Source of the DNA: Brachyspira hampsonii
Lineage (GTDB): Bacteria > Spirochaetota > Brachyspiria > Brachyspirales > Brachyspiraceae
Direction of reading: 5' to 3'
Length of the DNA: 64,000 nt
Assembly (NCBI RefSeq): GCF_002214805.1
Contig: NZ_CP019914.1
Span: forward strand, 1,302,001-1,366,000
Program-made: the position numbers and the translations under genes
Notes under the pieces: model-generated
Database searches by the model: none
What the model was told of the DNA's origin: nothing
What the model saw: only the letters and a program-made list of their open reading frames with translations
Shown here: piece after piece, positions 18,315 through 27,887 of the stretch
Position numbering within the stretch: position 1 is the stretch's first letter
Layout: each line of letters starts with the position of its first letter

Positions 18315-19526
18315 AAAGTTAAATCTTTTAGTAATGAAAAAGTTTTTGTTATTTTAACTACAAAAAGAATTATATTTACTGAAAGATTAATTTTTAAATC
18401 TATTATAAATGAAAAATTTTCAATACCTTTAAAAACAATAGATAAAGTTGAATTGTTAGATACCTTAATCACAATAAATTATAATGAAAATTTATGTGAA
18501 TATATAAATGGATTAACTAATGATAAAAAAACTCTTAATTTGTTTATATATAAAATCAATAAAGAATTAGAAAAATATCCTGAAAAAGAATACATTGAAA
18601 TAGAAAAAACATCATATAATAAAACAGATAATTTAGAATACAGGTATATAGGAAAAAATAATGCGAAAGCCTTAGGAGAATATGAACAATATATTGCAGC
18701 ATTTTTGTGTATAACAGGAGAATTAGATGATAATAAAAATAGAGAGATAGGCAGTTATGCAACTTTATTTAAATTCTATGATACTAAACCAAATGTAATT
18801 AAATATCTATTTAAAAAACCTAATTTTTCATTAGGAAGTTTTTTACCAATGGCAGATTACTATTATTACGGAATGAATGGATATGCTTTTTTATCATCAT
18901 TAATATATGCTGCATTTATCATTTTAGCATGTATCACAGCTCATTATTTTGAGTCAATTTTTATAGGAGTTGCTATAAATTACATAATAAGCAATAGCGG
19001 AGCTTTTTATAGAACATTTAAAAAAAGAGTAAAAATTGCCAAAACTGAAAAAGATACTGAAAGCAGAGTAGAAAAATTTAAAAGTATACATAAATTTCCT
19101 TCTGATTATAAAAAAATTTTAATAATATCAGCTTGTTCAGTTATTGCATTTTTCATTATTTCTTTTCTTATAATACCTAAAGCAGCTGCACGAGATGGAA
19201 AATATATTCAATTAGTAAAAAACTCAACATTTAATTCTTTGCCAAATATAACCGTAGAAGAGTTAATAAATGGATCAATAGATAATCCTAAATGGGAACA
19301 AATAGTAGCTAATGATGGAAAAAATTATGTTAATATTTATGGTGATTTATTTGGATTTAATGTAATAATACAGTTTAGAATAAATGATGAAGAAAATGGT
19401 TGGCGTGTACATGCTTTAGAAGTAGATGGAAAACCTGAACCTGTGGGAAATATAGCTCAGGATTTATATAATATATATTTAGGTAAGGATGAAATAGATA
19501 ATATAGAAGAATATTTTGAGTATTAA
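18315..19526 (+). pseudogene. Membrane protein with eroded PH-like N-terminus
   Basis: The first standard start is TTG 18453 (357 codons), but coding-like sequence in the same frame continues back to 18315 with no ATG, GTG or TTG. It reads FSNEKVFVILTTKRIIFTER, the typical end of a bacterial PH (YdbS/YokE-like) strand pattern. An A5 run and stop at 18312-18317 separate it from an open stretch in another frame (LNKYFILLLHKLISSYKVKS). The rest has a soluble part, two or three membrane segments (about 130-180 and 222-245) and a C-terminal domain with PKWEQIVANDGKNYVNIYGD. I infer loss of the 5' end by frameshift. Translation from TTG is possible. Confidence 0.6.
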
Positions 19527-19607
19527 TTTAAAATTACTTAAGTTAATATTGTAAATTTATGATTTATAATGTTACTTAACTTTGTATTAAATAAAGTTAA
19601 CTTAAAA

Positions 19608-19972
19608 AACAAGGGTGGATAGAATAAAATAAGTTTTAAAACTTAATTACATTTGCCCACCCTTTAGGCTTTTTATTATAACTGCAATTTTTGTGTTATA
19701 TTTCTTTTTAATATAACATGTTATTTCAGCTGCCCGCCCAAATTTTTTAAATTTGTTAGTTATTTAAACGCACGCAGAGTGAAGCTAAAAAAATAAAGCT
19801 GTTTAATATTATAATTTAAATATTTCCTATTAATCAATTTACCGTGCGTTGAATAAATTGCAAATATTAATAAACACTTGGGCGGGTGCTCAAAAATATA
19901 AATGAAGCTTTTAAATGTAAGTAATATTTATTAAAAAAAAATAGGCTTACAAATCTTAAAGGGCGGGAATGA
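19608..19972. repeat. Composite intergenic repeat R6 (C-C'-B'-A-B-C)
   Basis: A C-like ACAAGGGTGGAT (19610) and inverted C' (TTTGCCCACCCTTTAG, about 19647) begin the copy. Then come B' (AGCTGCCCGCCCAAA, about 19729), an A module (19769-19848, 80 bp), a B box CTTGGGCGGGTGCT (about 19877) and a C box TTAAAGGGCGGGAATG (about 19956). It fills the 19527-20005 gap between the 19.5 kb gene and the convergent 20.0 kb gene. Confidence 0.9.
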
Positions 19973-20005
19973 AAATCAAGTTTAATTTAAGTAAATATAT
20001 TATTT

Positions 20006-20482
20006 TCATTTAAATATTAATCTTGCCAATACAAAGCCTATTATAAAGCCTATAGGTAAAGATAAATACTCCAATATGTTTTTTATATTCTCATAATTTA
20101 TAAAAATAATTATCCCTGTAATTATAATAGATAAAATGAGTATTATTTTGGCAGGAATTAATTCTTTTTTATAGAATTTATTTTTTGATAATAATATAAA
20201 ACTAAGTAAAAAACCTATAATAAGAGAGCCTGTGAACATAATAAATACTCTGTCTTCTTTAAGGTCAAGATCATGTCTGTATCTTCTTCTTCTTATATTT
20301 TGATATTCAATTTCAGAGTCTGTATTATAATTATTTTCTATAATATAGTTATTTTCTATATAGTTTAATTTATGAATATTGTTTTCTAAGTTTTTATTAT
20401 TATTTTTTATCAAATCATTATAAAAGATGTAAGAAATTATAATGAGTATTAATATAATATATATTTTTTTCAAGAATTTCAT
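20006..20482 (-). CDS. Small polytopic membrane protein (family member 5)
   Basis: The protein has 158 residues with an N-terminal membrane segment (IYIILILIIISYIFYNDL), an Asn/Glu-rich loop ending in NIRRRRYRHDLD, and three membrane segments ending in EYLSLPIGFIIGFVLARLIFK. The layout and end signature match the genes at 10.4, 11.6 and 12.8 kb. The start has a good ribosome site (AGGAAG). The gene is separated from the others by about 7 kb and immediately follows composite repeat R6. The function is unknown. Confidence 0.75.
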   Translation of the reverse strand: MKFLKKIYIILILIIISYIFYNDLIKNNNKNLENNIHKLNYIENNYIIENNYNTDSEIEYQNIRRRRYRHDLDLKEDRVFIMFTGSLIIGFLLSFILLSKNKFYKKELIPAKIILILSIIITGIIIFINYENIKNILEYLSLPIGFIIGFVLARLIFK

Positions 20483-20796
20483 TTTACTTCCTAAATATGT
20501 CTTCTAAATATAATTATACTATAATTTAAAACTTATTTTATTTCAATATAAAATAGGTTTTACATTCTTGAATAATAAGCGATTTTATTATATAATAGTA
20601 ATTTCTATAGTTGAATTATTTAAAAAATTATATTATTATGTAAAGTTATATAAACTAATAGATAATAAGTATTTGCACTTTTTGGTACTTTTTGCGGCGG
20701 GAAAAAGTACAAAATAACTTCATTGCCGCATATATCCAAAATACAATAACAATCGAAAACTATTGAATATATAATAAAATAAGAGGTAAATAATTA
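20483..20796. other. Intergenic region with an isolated hairpin
   Basis: This 314-bp gap holds no gene. A small GC-richer island at about 20672-20735 contains a perfect inverted repeat GTACTTTTT (20685-20693) and AAAAAGTAC (20702-20710) around TGCGGCGG-type sequence, similar in style to the islands at 12.5 and 37.45 kb. The rest is AT-rich. AGAGG at about 20782 serves as ribosome site for the next gene. Confidence 0.6.
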
Positions 20797-23700
20797 ATGG
20801 CAAAACTTTCACATCTGGAAAAAGAGTATATCAAAGCTAATTACAAAAATAAAAGCATTGATGAGCTTACAAAAAAGCTAGAAAAAGACAGAGAGTTAAT
20901 AGAAGAATATATTAATAATCTGCAAAATAATCAAAAAACTAGTACAAAAAATAACGGCAAAAAAGAAAAAGCTAATAAAGAAAACAGCGGAAATATACTT
21001 TCAAAATTATTCTCAAAAAAAGATAATCAAGAGCCTATTTTTAAAAGGTATGAAATAAAACCATATCATCTTTCAAAAATAGACGCTGTATTTGCTGCTA
21101 TAGCTTTTCTTTTCACATTCTTTTTGTATCTGTTTACACTCACTCCTTCACTTTCAGCAGGAGATAACGGAGAGCTTACAACGGCTGCTTACTTCTTGGG
21201 TGTAGGGCATGCCCCGGGATATCCTTTTTATACTTTAATGTCCAAATTATTTACTTATATACCTTTTGGAAATATAGCTTGGAGAACCAATTTATTTTCT
21301 GGTACTTGTGCTGCTATTGCTATGATTTTCTTCTATCTTATTATGGTAAAAGTGCTTGGACAAAACAGAGTTGAAAGAGGATTTTCTCCAATAGTACAAA
21401 TACCAGCACTTTTTGCAAGTATTGCATTCGCTATATCTGATAATATGTGGGCACAGGCTACTATGGCTGAAGTTTACAGTTTGAACATACTTCAAATAGC
21501 TTCTATGCTTTTAATACTTGTTTATTGGTTTGAAAATGTATGGAAACATGCCGATGATGAAGTGCCTTATTATGGAAACAAATATTTAATGGCTTTTGGA
21601 TTTCTTTATGGTGTAGCACTTGCAAATCACCATGTAACTTTACCTTTTGCTTTTGCTCCGCTTTTGTTTATAGCAATAGTTTTATTTTTGGTTCATAAAG
21701 ACAGATACATTAATCATATAGAAACTTCTTTTATATCAATATTCGTATTTTTGGTATTATTATTTATAGGAGGATTTGGGTACTATAGATTCATTATGAA
21801 TTATGAGGCTTATTTGTATTTCCCTCCGGGAGTAGCTTCTAATGATTCAATATTCTCTATAATATTTAAGCCTTTCGCTGATATGAATATAATGAGCGAT
21901 ATATTTACAGCACTTGCAAACGGTTCTTATTTAAGACCAGATATGATACAGAATCTTAAAGCTCCATTCTACCCTACTCTATACAAGGGAATGTTTTTAG
22001 TATTCTGGCCTTTATTTTTAGTAGTTGTTTGGTGCTTAGTATATAGATATTTCTTGTGCAAAATAGATAAATTTAATAATGATAATGATTTTATAACAGG
22101 CATATCAATATCATATTATAAAATGCTTTTAATGCTTGCAGTAGGCGTTATGATATATGCGTACATGCCTATAAGAGCAAGAGCTTTGCCTCCTCTAAAC
22201 TGGGGACAATTAAATGAACCTTCAGGCTGGGAGAATTTAAGCTATTTATTTAGTATGATACATAGAAAACAGTACGGTACTTCCGGAAACGATGTTGCTG
22301 CAGCATTCATACTTCACCCAGAACAGGTATCTGCTTTGATAAATATCTTTAAAACTCAATTGACAGTATTAGGATTACTGTTCTTAATACCGGGACTATT
22401 TCAAATATTTAAGAAAAATAAATTTATAGGTATATTTTCAGTATTCGGGCTTTTAAGTTTTGCCGTATCGCTTATGGCATATACTAATCCGCCTCCAAGT
22501 GTTAGAACTTTATCATTTGTAGAAGTATTCTTCCTTCCAGCAACTTTATATATGCTTGTGATAATAGGCTTTGGTTTTCAATGGTATATGGAATATTTTA
22601 ATACTAATATAAAAAATGTATTAAAACCTGCTAAAGAAGAAAGTGCAGATACCACATTAAAACCTTATCATGCAATATCACTTATAGCAATATTTGCAAT
22701 AATGATTCCTATATTTGTAATGAATCTAAGCCGTAATAATAACTCAAAAGATTTTAGCAACCATGACTATTCATACAATATGATGAACTCTCTTACAGAT
22801 AATGCAATATTTGCTACAGAAGGAGGAGACAACCAAGTATTCGGACTTGTATATTACACTATGGTTGAAAGAAGAAGACCAGATTTAAAAATATATGACC
22901 AAAAGGGTAATGTATTTGAAAGAATATACGGAAACCTTATGAAAACAGACGGCAGATGGCTAGGAGATATAAGCGATGCCGTTGATAAAGACTTTATAGA
23001 GTCTGGAAGACCTTATTATATGGCTTGGAGACGAGACGGACTTTACAGGCTTGGTGATTACTACTTCAAGGCTTATGGTTTAGTATTCAAAGTTCAGCCT
23101 ATTAAATATGCTTTAGTTGATGAATTAGAGTTCTTTAAGGTACTTACTGTTAATGACTATAAAGATATTGCTAAAGAGCATTTAAAAAGAGATTATGAGA
23201 ATGAAAAAATAGCAGCAGATTTAAATGCATTATTAGATGAAGGCTTAATTTCAGCAGCAAGAAAAAATATTTATGACGGAAACGAAGAGATAACTTTCGT
23301 AAAAATGTATGAGCTTCCTTTCCCAGAGTTTAAAACGGAAGAAGATTATTGGAACAGCTATACTATGCAGGGAACTGCTGAAGAGATTTCTCATTATGAT
23401 TTCTTAACAAGAGAGATATTTGTAAGTTCATATTCTCTTGCCAAAATAGATTTATACAATAGAAGAATAAAAACATATCAGAAACTTTTAGGCTTTATGG
23501 GTAATGGGGACATTGCTAAAAATGGCATTACAAGAGATGAAGCTAATCAAAAAATAGCAGAGTTTCAGGATTTGAAAAAGCAGGAAGAAGAGAGAATGCT
23601 TACTATAGGCTTTGATATGTCTAATGTATACTTTGCTGTGGGCAATCAGGCTATTATGGACGGAAACTATGAAAGAGCTGCTATAATGTTTGAAGAGCTT

Positions 23701-24534
23701 ATAAAACTAGAAAAACTTATTTATCCTGCTTACTTTAATTTGGCCGCTTCTTATGAATATTTGGCACGTTCTAAAGACACTCCTTATGATAAAGAGGCAG
23801 AGTATTTAAATAAAGCTAAAGAAACTCTTTCAAGAGCAGAAAGAACTTTCCATAGAGGAAAAGACATGGGAGATGCAGCAAGAGAGCAAAATCAAACTTA
23901 TCAGCAAATAAAACAATTTATTGCTAGAATAGATGCACAGCTTAAAACTACAAGACAGCAGGCTGATAATCTTAAAGCTCAGGCTATGAAAGAAGATACT
24001 TTTGAAAGCTATTCTTCCTATGCTAATTATATATATCAAAACAGACAGGATATAGAAGAAACTCTATGGGCAAAATTAGAAGCTAAAAAAAGAGCAAGAA
24101 GCAAAGAACATTTAATAGGTGTTAATAAAGATATATCAATACTTTATGCTAATTTAGGCGATACAGCAAGTTCTATAAGCATATTAAACGACACTTTAAA
24201 AATGCCGGACTTAACTAGAGATGAAAGAAGAGGACTTGAATTTGATTTAGCTAATATTTATCTTAATAATAAAATGTATAATGAAGCTATAAGTACATAT
24301 TCAAAATATACTAATGAGCTTACTCAGGACGGTGCATTTGCTTTGTATGCTATAGGTCATATATATATAGAACAAAATAAAATAATAGAAGCTTTAAATA
24401 TATATAATGACTTTAAAAGAATAATGTCGCCTTTAGCTGCTAGTAATGATGTTATAGCAAATTTAGATAAAGATGTTGAAAGCAGAAGAATTCAAATTTA
24501 TCAGTATTTAGGAAGTGTCGGACAGAATCAATAA
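20797..24534 (+). CDS. DUF2723 (GT-C-like) membrane protein with C-terminal TPR
   Basis: The protein has 1245 residues. A charged helical N-terminus (1-85) precedes a DUF2723 domain whose signature SLSAGDNGELTTAAYFLGVG begins near residue 120, and HAPGYPFY follows. There are about a dozen membrane segments to about residue 640. The soluble remainder ends in TPR-like helices (about 930-1235). DUF2723 belongs to the GT-C superfamily of polyprenyl-sugar-dependent glycosyltransferases (O-mannosyltransferase-like). The conserved acidic pair in GDNGE is the usual catalytic type. Protein or lipid glycosylation at the membrane is inferred; the substrate is unknown. It has its own terminator. Confidence 0.85.
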   Translation: MAKLSHLEKEYIKANYKNKSIDELTKKLEKDRELIEEYINNLQNNQKTSTKNNGKKEKANKENSGNILSKLFSKKDNQEPIFKRYEIKPYHLSKIDAVFAAIAFLFTFFLYLFTLTPSLSAGDNGELTTAAYFLGVGHAPGYPFYTLMSKLFTYIPFGNIAWRTNLFSGTCAAIAMIFFYLIMVKVLGQNRVERGFSPIVQIPALFASIAFAISDNMWAQATMAEVYSLNILQIASMLLILVYWFENVWKHADDEVPYYGNKYLMAFGFLYGVALANHHVTLPFAFAPLLFIAIVLFLVHKDRYINHIETSFISIFVFLVLLFIGGFGYYRFIMNYEAYLYFPPGVASNDSIFSIIFKPFADMNIMSDIFTALANGSYLRPDMIQNLKAPFYPTLYKGMFLVFWPLFLVVVWCLVYRYFLCKIDKFNNDNDFITGISISYYKMLLMLAVGVMIYAYMPIRARALPPLNWGQLNEPSGWENLSYLFSMIHRKQYGTSGNDVAAAFILHPEQVSALINIFKTQLTVLGLLFLIPGLFQIFKKNKFIGIFSVFGLLSFAVSLMAYTNPPPSVRTLSFVEVFFLPATLYMLVIIGFGFQWYMEYFNTNIKNVLKPAKEESADTTLKPYHAISLIAIFAIMIPIFVMNLSRNNNSKDFSNHDYSYNMMNSLTDNAIFATEGGDNQVFGLVYYTMVERRRPDLKIYDQKGNVFERIYGNLMKTDGRWLGDISDAVDKDFIESGRPYYMAWRRDGLYRLGDYYFKAYGLVFKVQPIKYALVDELEFFKVLTVNDYKDIAKEHLKRDYENEKIAADLNALLDEGLISAARKNIYDGNEEITFVKMYELPFPEFKTEEDYWNSYTMQGTAEEISHYDFLTREIFVSSYSLAKIDLYNRRIKTYQKLLGFMGNGDIAKNGITRDEANQKIAEFQDLKKQEEERMLTIGFDMSNVYFAVGNQAIMDGNYERAAIMFEELIKLEKLIYPAYFNLAASYEYLARSKDTPYDKEAEYLNKAKETLSRAERTFHRGKDMGDAAREQNQTYQQIKQFIARIDAQLKTTRQQADNLKAQAMKEDTFESYSSYANYIYQNRQDIEETLWAKLEAKKRARSKEHLIGVNKDISILYANLGDTASSISILNDTLKMPDLTRDERRGLEFDLANIYLNNKMYNEAISTYSKYTNELTQDGAFALYAIGHIYIEQNKIIEALNIYNDFKRIMSPLAASNDVIANLDKDVESRRIQIYQYLGSVGQNQ

Positions 24535-24550
24535 AAAATATATGTAATAA

Positions 24551-24586
24551 AAAAGGCTTGCTATTAAATTAGTAAGCTTTTTTTTA
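24551..24586 (+). terminator. Terminator after the DUF2723 gene
   Basis: AAAAGGCTTGCTA and TAGTAAGCTTTTTT pair around TTAAAT with G-U pairs, and the 3' arm continues into a T run. It lies about 17 bp after the stop. Confidence 0.8.
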
Positions 24587-24687
24587 TTATATTGATTTTT
24601 AAAAAAGAAAATGAATTATATATTGTTTATTTTAGTATAAAATAAAATATCATAAATATCATCAAACTTAAAAAGGAGTGCATATTT

Positions 24688-25053
24688 ATGAATAATAATC
24701 AATGGTTTTTATTTTCTGGAATAGAACATAAAGAAATTAAAACAGCATCATATTGTCTAGATTATATTACTTGGGATAATACTAATTGGACTGCTATTTT
24801 TCATGATGGATATTTTGTACATTATAGAAATGGTGAAAAAAATAATTGTCATACCGAAGATTATTTATACTACAAAGATGTAAATTTTAATAATTTTAGA
24901 TTAGATATAAAAGGAGATAAAATATTTATATCTCCGAATGGGGATCTATCTAAATCCAGAGAGGTTGATTGTATAGAATATATTGGTTGGGATGGAAAAA
25001 AATGGAGAGCTGAATTGCTTAGACTAATAAATAATTTACATCCAGATCTATAA
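24688..25053 (+). CDS. Small hypothetical cytoplasmic protein
   Basis: The protein has 121 residues and a strong ribosome site (AAAGGAG) 10 bases before ATG. No signal peptide or membrane segment is seen. It contains two similar stretches, DYITWDNTNWTAIFHDGYF (29-47) and EYIGWDGKKWRAELLRL (98-114), which suggests an internal duplication of a short beta unit. I do not recognise the family. A weak hairpin terminator follows, so it is probably monocistronic. Confidence 0.65.
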   Translation: MNNNQWFLFSGIEHKEIKTASYCLDYITWDNTNWTAIFHDGYFVHYRNGEKNNCHTEDYLYYKDVNFNNFRLDIKGDKIFISPNGDLSKSREVDCIEYIGWDGKKWRAELLRLINNLHPDL

Positions 25054-25076
25054 ATAATAACTATTTTAGGCTTACT

Positions 25077-25100
25077 AATTAAATTTAATAGGCCTTTTTA
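25077..25100 (+). terminator. Weak terminator after the 24.7 kb gene
   Basis: TTAGGCTTA pairs with TAGGCCT (one G-U) around an AT loop, followed by TTTTTA. The stem is short. Confidence 0.5.
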
Positions 25101-25127
25101 TTTGCTAAAAATTACAAAGTTTATATC

Positions 25128-25354
25128 AGACTTATTTCAAAACTTAATTTATTAATATTTATAGTTTTTTAGTTCAGTATTTTTTATTATATTTGGTGCT
25201 TTACCTAAAACTTAAACCACCGCTTATTTTGCAGCCGTAGTCAGATAAAAGATGGCATATTCATATACTAAAATAGAGTTTAAAACATTATTTTTATAAT
25301 TAACAAATTACTATTTTTTATATATAATCTTGTTAAGTCTTTTGAAACAAGGCT
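25128..25354. repeat. Terminal-inverted-repeat element (227 bp)
   Basis: The left end AGACTTATTTCAAAAC (25128) and right end TTTTGAAACAAGGCT (25340-25354) are imperfect inverted copies of the sequence that bounds the 37.3 kb element. The interior is AT-rich with no ORF. The right end lies directly beside the metX stop codon (25356). Size and ends suggest a non-autonomous MITE-like element. Confidence 0.65.
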
Positions 25355-25355
25355 A

Positions 25356-26447
25356 TTAATTATTTAAAAAATTTTTTATATATTTAGTCTGTTCTGTATT
25401 CTTAAGTAAAAAAGCATCATGTCCGTAATTAGATTCTATTTCATGAAATATAGTATTTATATTAGAATGCTGATAAGCAGATACTATCTCTGCTGACTGT
25501 GTACTTGGATAAAGCCAATCCGATATAAAAGATATAACAAGAACTTTTTCTAAATTAATATTCTTTTTATGTTTTATTTTTTTTATTTCATCTTTAACAT
25601 CAAAAAAATCCATAGCTTTGGTAAGATATAAAAAACTATTAGCATCAAATCTTGCGGTAAATTTTTCTCCGTTATAATGAAGATAATTTTCTACTTCAAA
25701 AGAAGGAGTGAAATATTTAACGGCTCTCTTTCTCTTCCTTCCAAATTTCTTTCTCATATACTCTTCGCTCATATATGTAATATGTCCTAGCATTCTAGCC
25801 AAAGCAAGACCTCTGTCAGGAGTAGACATACCATAATATTTTCCGCCGTACCATTCAGTATCTTCGGTTATTGCCTGTCTTGCTATTTCATTCAAAGCTA
25901 TCTGCATAGGCGAATGACTCATAGAGCTCGCTATTACTATTGCTTTTTCCATCATTTGAGGATAAGAAGCTGACCATTGTAATACCTGCATACCGCCCAT
26001 AGAACCACCTGCAACGCAATAGAGTTTATTTATCCCTAAACTATCAATTAATATTTTTTGCACTTTCACCATATCTTTGATTGTGAAAGTAGGGAAATCT
26101 GTACCATAATATGAATTGCTATTCGGTTTTTTAGAAGAAGGTCCTGTTGTTCCGCTGCAGCCTCCTAAAACATTTGAACATATTACAAAATATTTATCTG
26201 TATCTATTGCCTTTTTCTTACCCACAAAATTCTCCCACCAAGAAAGAACATCAGCATCTCCTGTAAAAGCATGGCATACTAGAATAGCATTATCTTTATT
26301 AACATTTAAATGTCCGTTTACAGTATACGCTATAGTCAATTCATTTATTGAAGCTCCATTTTCAAATTTGAAAGGTTTATCATAATTAAAATATTTAATA
26401 TCATTATTTTCATGTTCATTGTTTTTATGTTCTTTTATATTCTTCAT
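25356..26447 (-). CDS. metX: Homoserine O-acetyltransferase
   Basis: The enzyme acetylates homoserine with acetyl-CoA, giving the substrate for MetY. It has 363 residues of alpha/beta-hydrolase fold, with the nucleophile elbow GGSMGG (147-152, Ser149), a catalytic Asp near 310 (FISDW) and His343 (YGHDAF). The first 20 residues are a hydrophilic His/Asn/Lys-rich extension. Specificity for acetyl rather than succinyl donor is presumed from the pairing with metY. It is 61 bp downstream of metY on the same strand, under the same leader control unless the hairpin between them stops transcription. Confidence 0.93.
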   Translation of the reverse strand: MKNIKEHKNNEHENNDIKYFNYDKPFKFENGASINELTIAYTVNGHLNVNKDNAILVCHAFTGDADVLSWWENFVGKKKAIDTDKYFVICSNVLGGCSGTTGPSSKKPNSNSYYGTDFPTFTIKDMVKVQKILIDSLGINKLYCVAGGSMGGMQVLQWSASYPQMMEKAIVIASSMSHSPMQIALNEIARQAITEDTEWYGGKYYGMSTPDRGLALARMLGHITYMSEEYMRKKFGRKRKRAVKYFTPSFEVENYLHYNGEKFTARFDANSFLYLTKAMDFFDVKDEIKKIKHKKNINLEKVLVISFISDWLYPSTQSAEIVSAYQHSNINTIFHEIESNYGHDAFLLKNTEQTKYIKNFLNN

Positions 26448-26462
26448 AAAATAATCCTCTTA

Positions 26463-26498
26463 TTAAAACAGGAGTAAATATTTATACCCCTGTTTTTT
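26463..26498 (-). terminator. Hairpin between metY and metX
   Basis: AAAACAGG (26465-26472) pairs with CCCTGTTTT, and AGTAAATATTTATAC lies inside. The stem is flanked by T or A on both sides. On the minus strand the tail is only TTTTAATA, so it may be a partial terminator or an RNA-stability element between metY and metX. Confidence 0.55.
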
Positions 26499-26508
26499 AT
26501 AGTTTCAA

Positions 26509-27804
26509 TTATTTATTTGCTATAGTTAAAGCCTCATCTAAATAATAAAGTATATCATCAATATGTTCTATACCTATTGAAAGCCTGATGAAGTTTTTAC
26601 TTATTCCTCCCTTTTTCAATTCTTCTTCAGATAATTGAGAATGCGTAGTAGAAGCAGGATGTGCAACTAAACTTTTAACATCTCCGACATTCACCAAATG
26701 GGAGAATAATTTTATATTATCTATAAATTTAACTGCAGCTTCATATCCGCCTTTTATACCAAATACAACCATTCCTCCAAATTTATCTTTTAAATATTTA
26801 CTTGCTATATTATATGAAGGATCATTTTTAAGTCCAGGATATCTCACCCATTCAACTCTATCATCTTTTTCTAAAAACTCAGCAACTTTTAAAGCATTAG
26901 AGCAATGTCTGTCCATTCTTACTGCTAAAGACTCTGTTCCCTGAATGAATACCCAAGAGTTATCAGGAGAAAGACAAGCACCTAAATTTCTAAGCGGTAC
27001 AGTTCTTACTCTCAAAGTAAATGCTATATTTTTAAGCTCATCTGGTAAATCATAAGCCCATCTTAATCCATGATAATTTGAATCAGGTTGTGAAAATAGA
27101 GGGAATTTATCGCTTTGCCAATTAAAATTGCCGCTGTCAGTGATTATTCCTCCTATAGCACTTCCATGTCCGCCTATCCATTTTGTAAGTGAGTTGATTA
27201 CAATATCTGCACCATGTTTGATAGTCTGCAAAAGATAAGGGGTTGTAAAAGTAGCATCTATAACTAGAGGTATTCCCGCATCATGTGCTATTTTTGCAAC
27301 TGCTTCAATATCTGTAAAATCTAATGAAGGGTTTGAAATTGTTTCTATAAATATTAATTTAGTTTTATCAGTGATAGCCTTAGCAAAATTAGCAGGATCT
27401 TTAGCATCTACAAATTTTGTATTAATTCCAAGTTTAGGAAGTATTGCTGCAAATTGTGAATATGTACCTCCATATACATTGAATGCTGAAACTATTTCAT
27501 CTCCTGCCTCACATATAGTGATTATAGTATAGAATATTGCATTTGTTCCAGATGATACCGCAATGGATGCTTTACCGCCTTCCATAGCAGTGATTCTTTT
27601 TTCTAATACATCTGCGGTAGGATCTCCAAGTCTTGTATAAATATAACCAAGTTCTTTTAAACCAAATAAATCAGCAGCATGTTTTGAATCTCTAAATAAA
27701 TATGAAGTAGTTTTGTATACCGGAACTCCTCTGCTTCCGAATATATCATTAGAATCCTGTCCTGCATGTGCTGCTAATGTTTCAAATTTTAATTCTCTTG
27801 ACAT
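26509..27804 (-). CDS. metY: O-acetylhomoserine sulfhydrylase
   Basis: The PLP enzyme makes homocysteine from O-acetylhomoserine and sulfide. It has 431 residues, typical of MetY and longer than cystathionine gamma-synthase. The PLP lysine is in INSLTKWIGGHG (Lys208), preceded by VIDATFTTPYLL and the GSRGVPVYKTTSYLF N-terminal arm. The ribosome site is AAGGAG. It is preceded by a terminator hairpin and a Met/Cys-rich leader ORF (27831-27965), so it is probably controlled by attenuation. metX follows. Confidence 0.95.
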   Translation of the reverse strand: MSRELKFETLAAHAGQDSNDIFGSRGVPVYKTTSYLFRDSKHAADLFGLKELGYIYTRLGDPTADVLEKRITAMEGGKASIAVSSGTNAIFYTIITICEAGDEIVSAFNVYGGTYSQFAAILPKLGINTKFVDAKDPANFAKAITDKTKLIFIETISNPSLDFTDIEAVAKIAHDAGIPLVIDATFTTPYLLQTIKHGADIVINSLTKWIGGHGSAIGGIITDSGNFNWQSDKFPLFSQPDSNYHGLRWAYDLPDELKNIAFTLRVRTVPLRNLGACLSPDNSWVFIQGTESLAVRMDRHCSNALKVAEFLEKDDRVEWVRYPGLKNDPSYNIASKYLKDKFGGMVVFGIKGGYEAAVKFIDNIKLFSHLVNVGDVKSLVAHPASTTHSQLSEEELKKGGISKNFIRLSIGIEHIDDILYYLDEALTIANK

Positions 27805-27830
27805 CTTTATAATACTCCTTAATAATAAAA

Positions 27831-27863
27831 TAAAAAAGCCGCCAAATAAATTTGACGGCTTTA
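27831..27863 (-). terminator. metY: metY attenuator terminator
   Basis: On the minus strand AAAGCCGTCAAA and TTTGGCGGCTTT form a 12-bp stem (one G-U) with a short AT loop, running into TTTTTTATTTT. It lies between the leader ORF and metY, 27 bp before the metY start. Its 5' arm AGCCGTC (27854-27860) can instead pair with GATGGCT (27896-27902) in the last codons of the leader ORF, giving a mutually exclusive antiterminator. Confidence 0.85.
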
Positions 27864-27887
27864 AAGTACAAAATAAAAAATAAATTG

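Noticed and set aside
27831-27863. Riboswitch (S-box) upstream of metY
   Set aside because: No S-box or SAM-II motif was recognised; the leader ORF plus terminator explain the region better.
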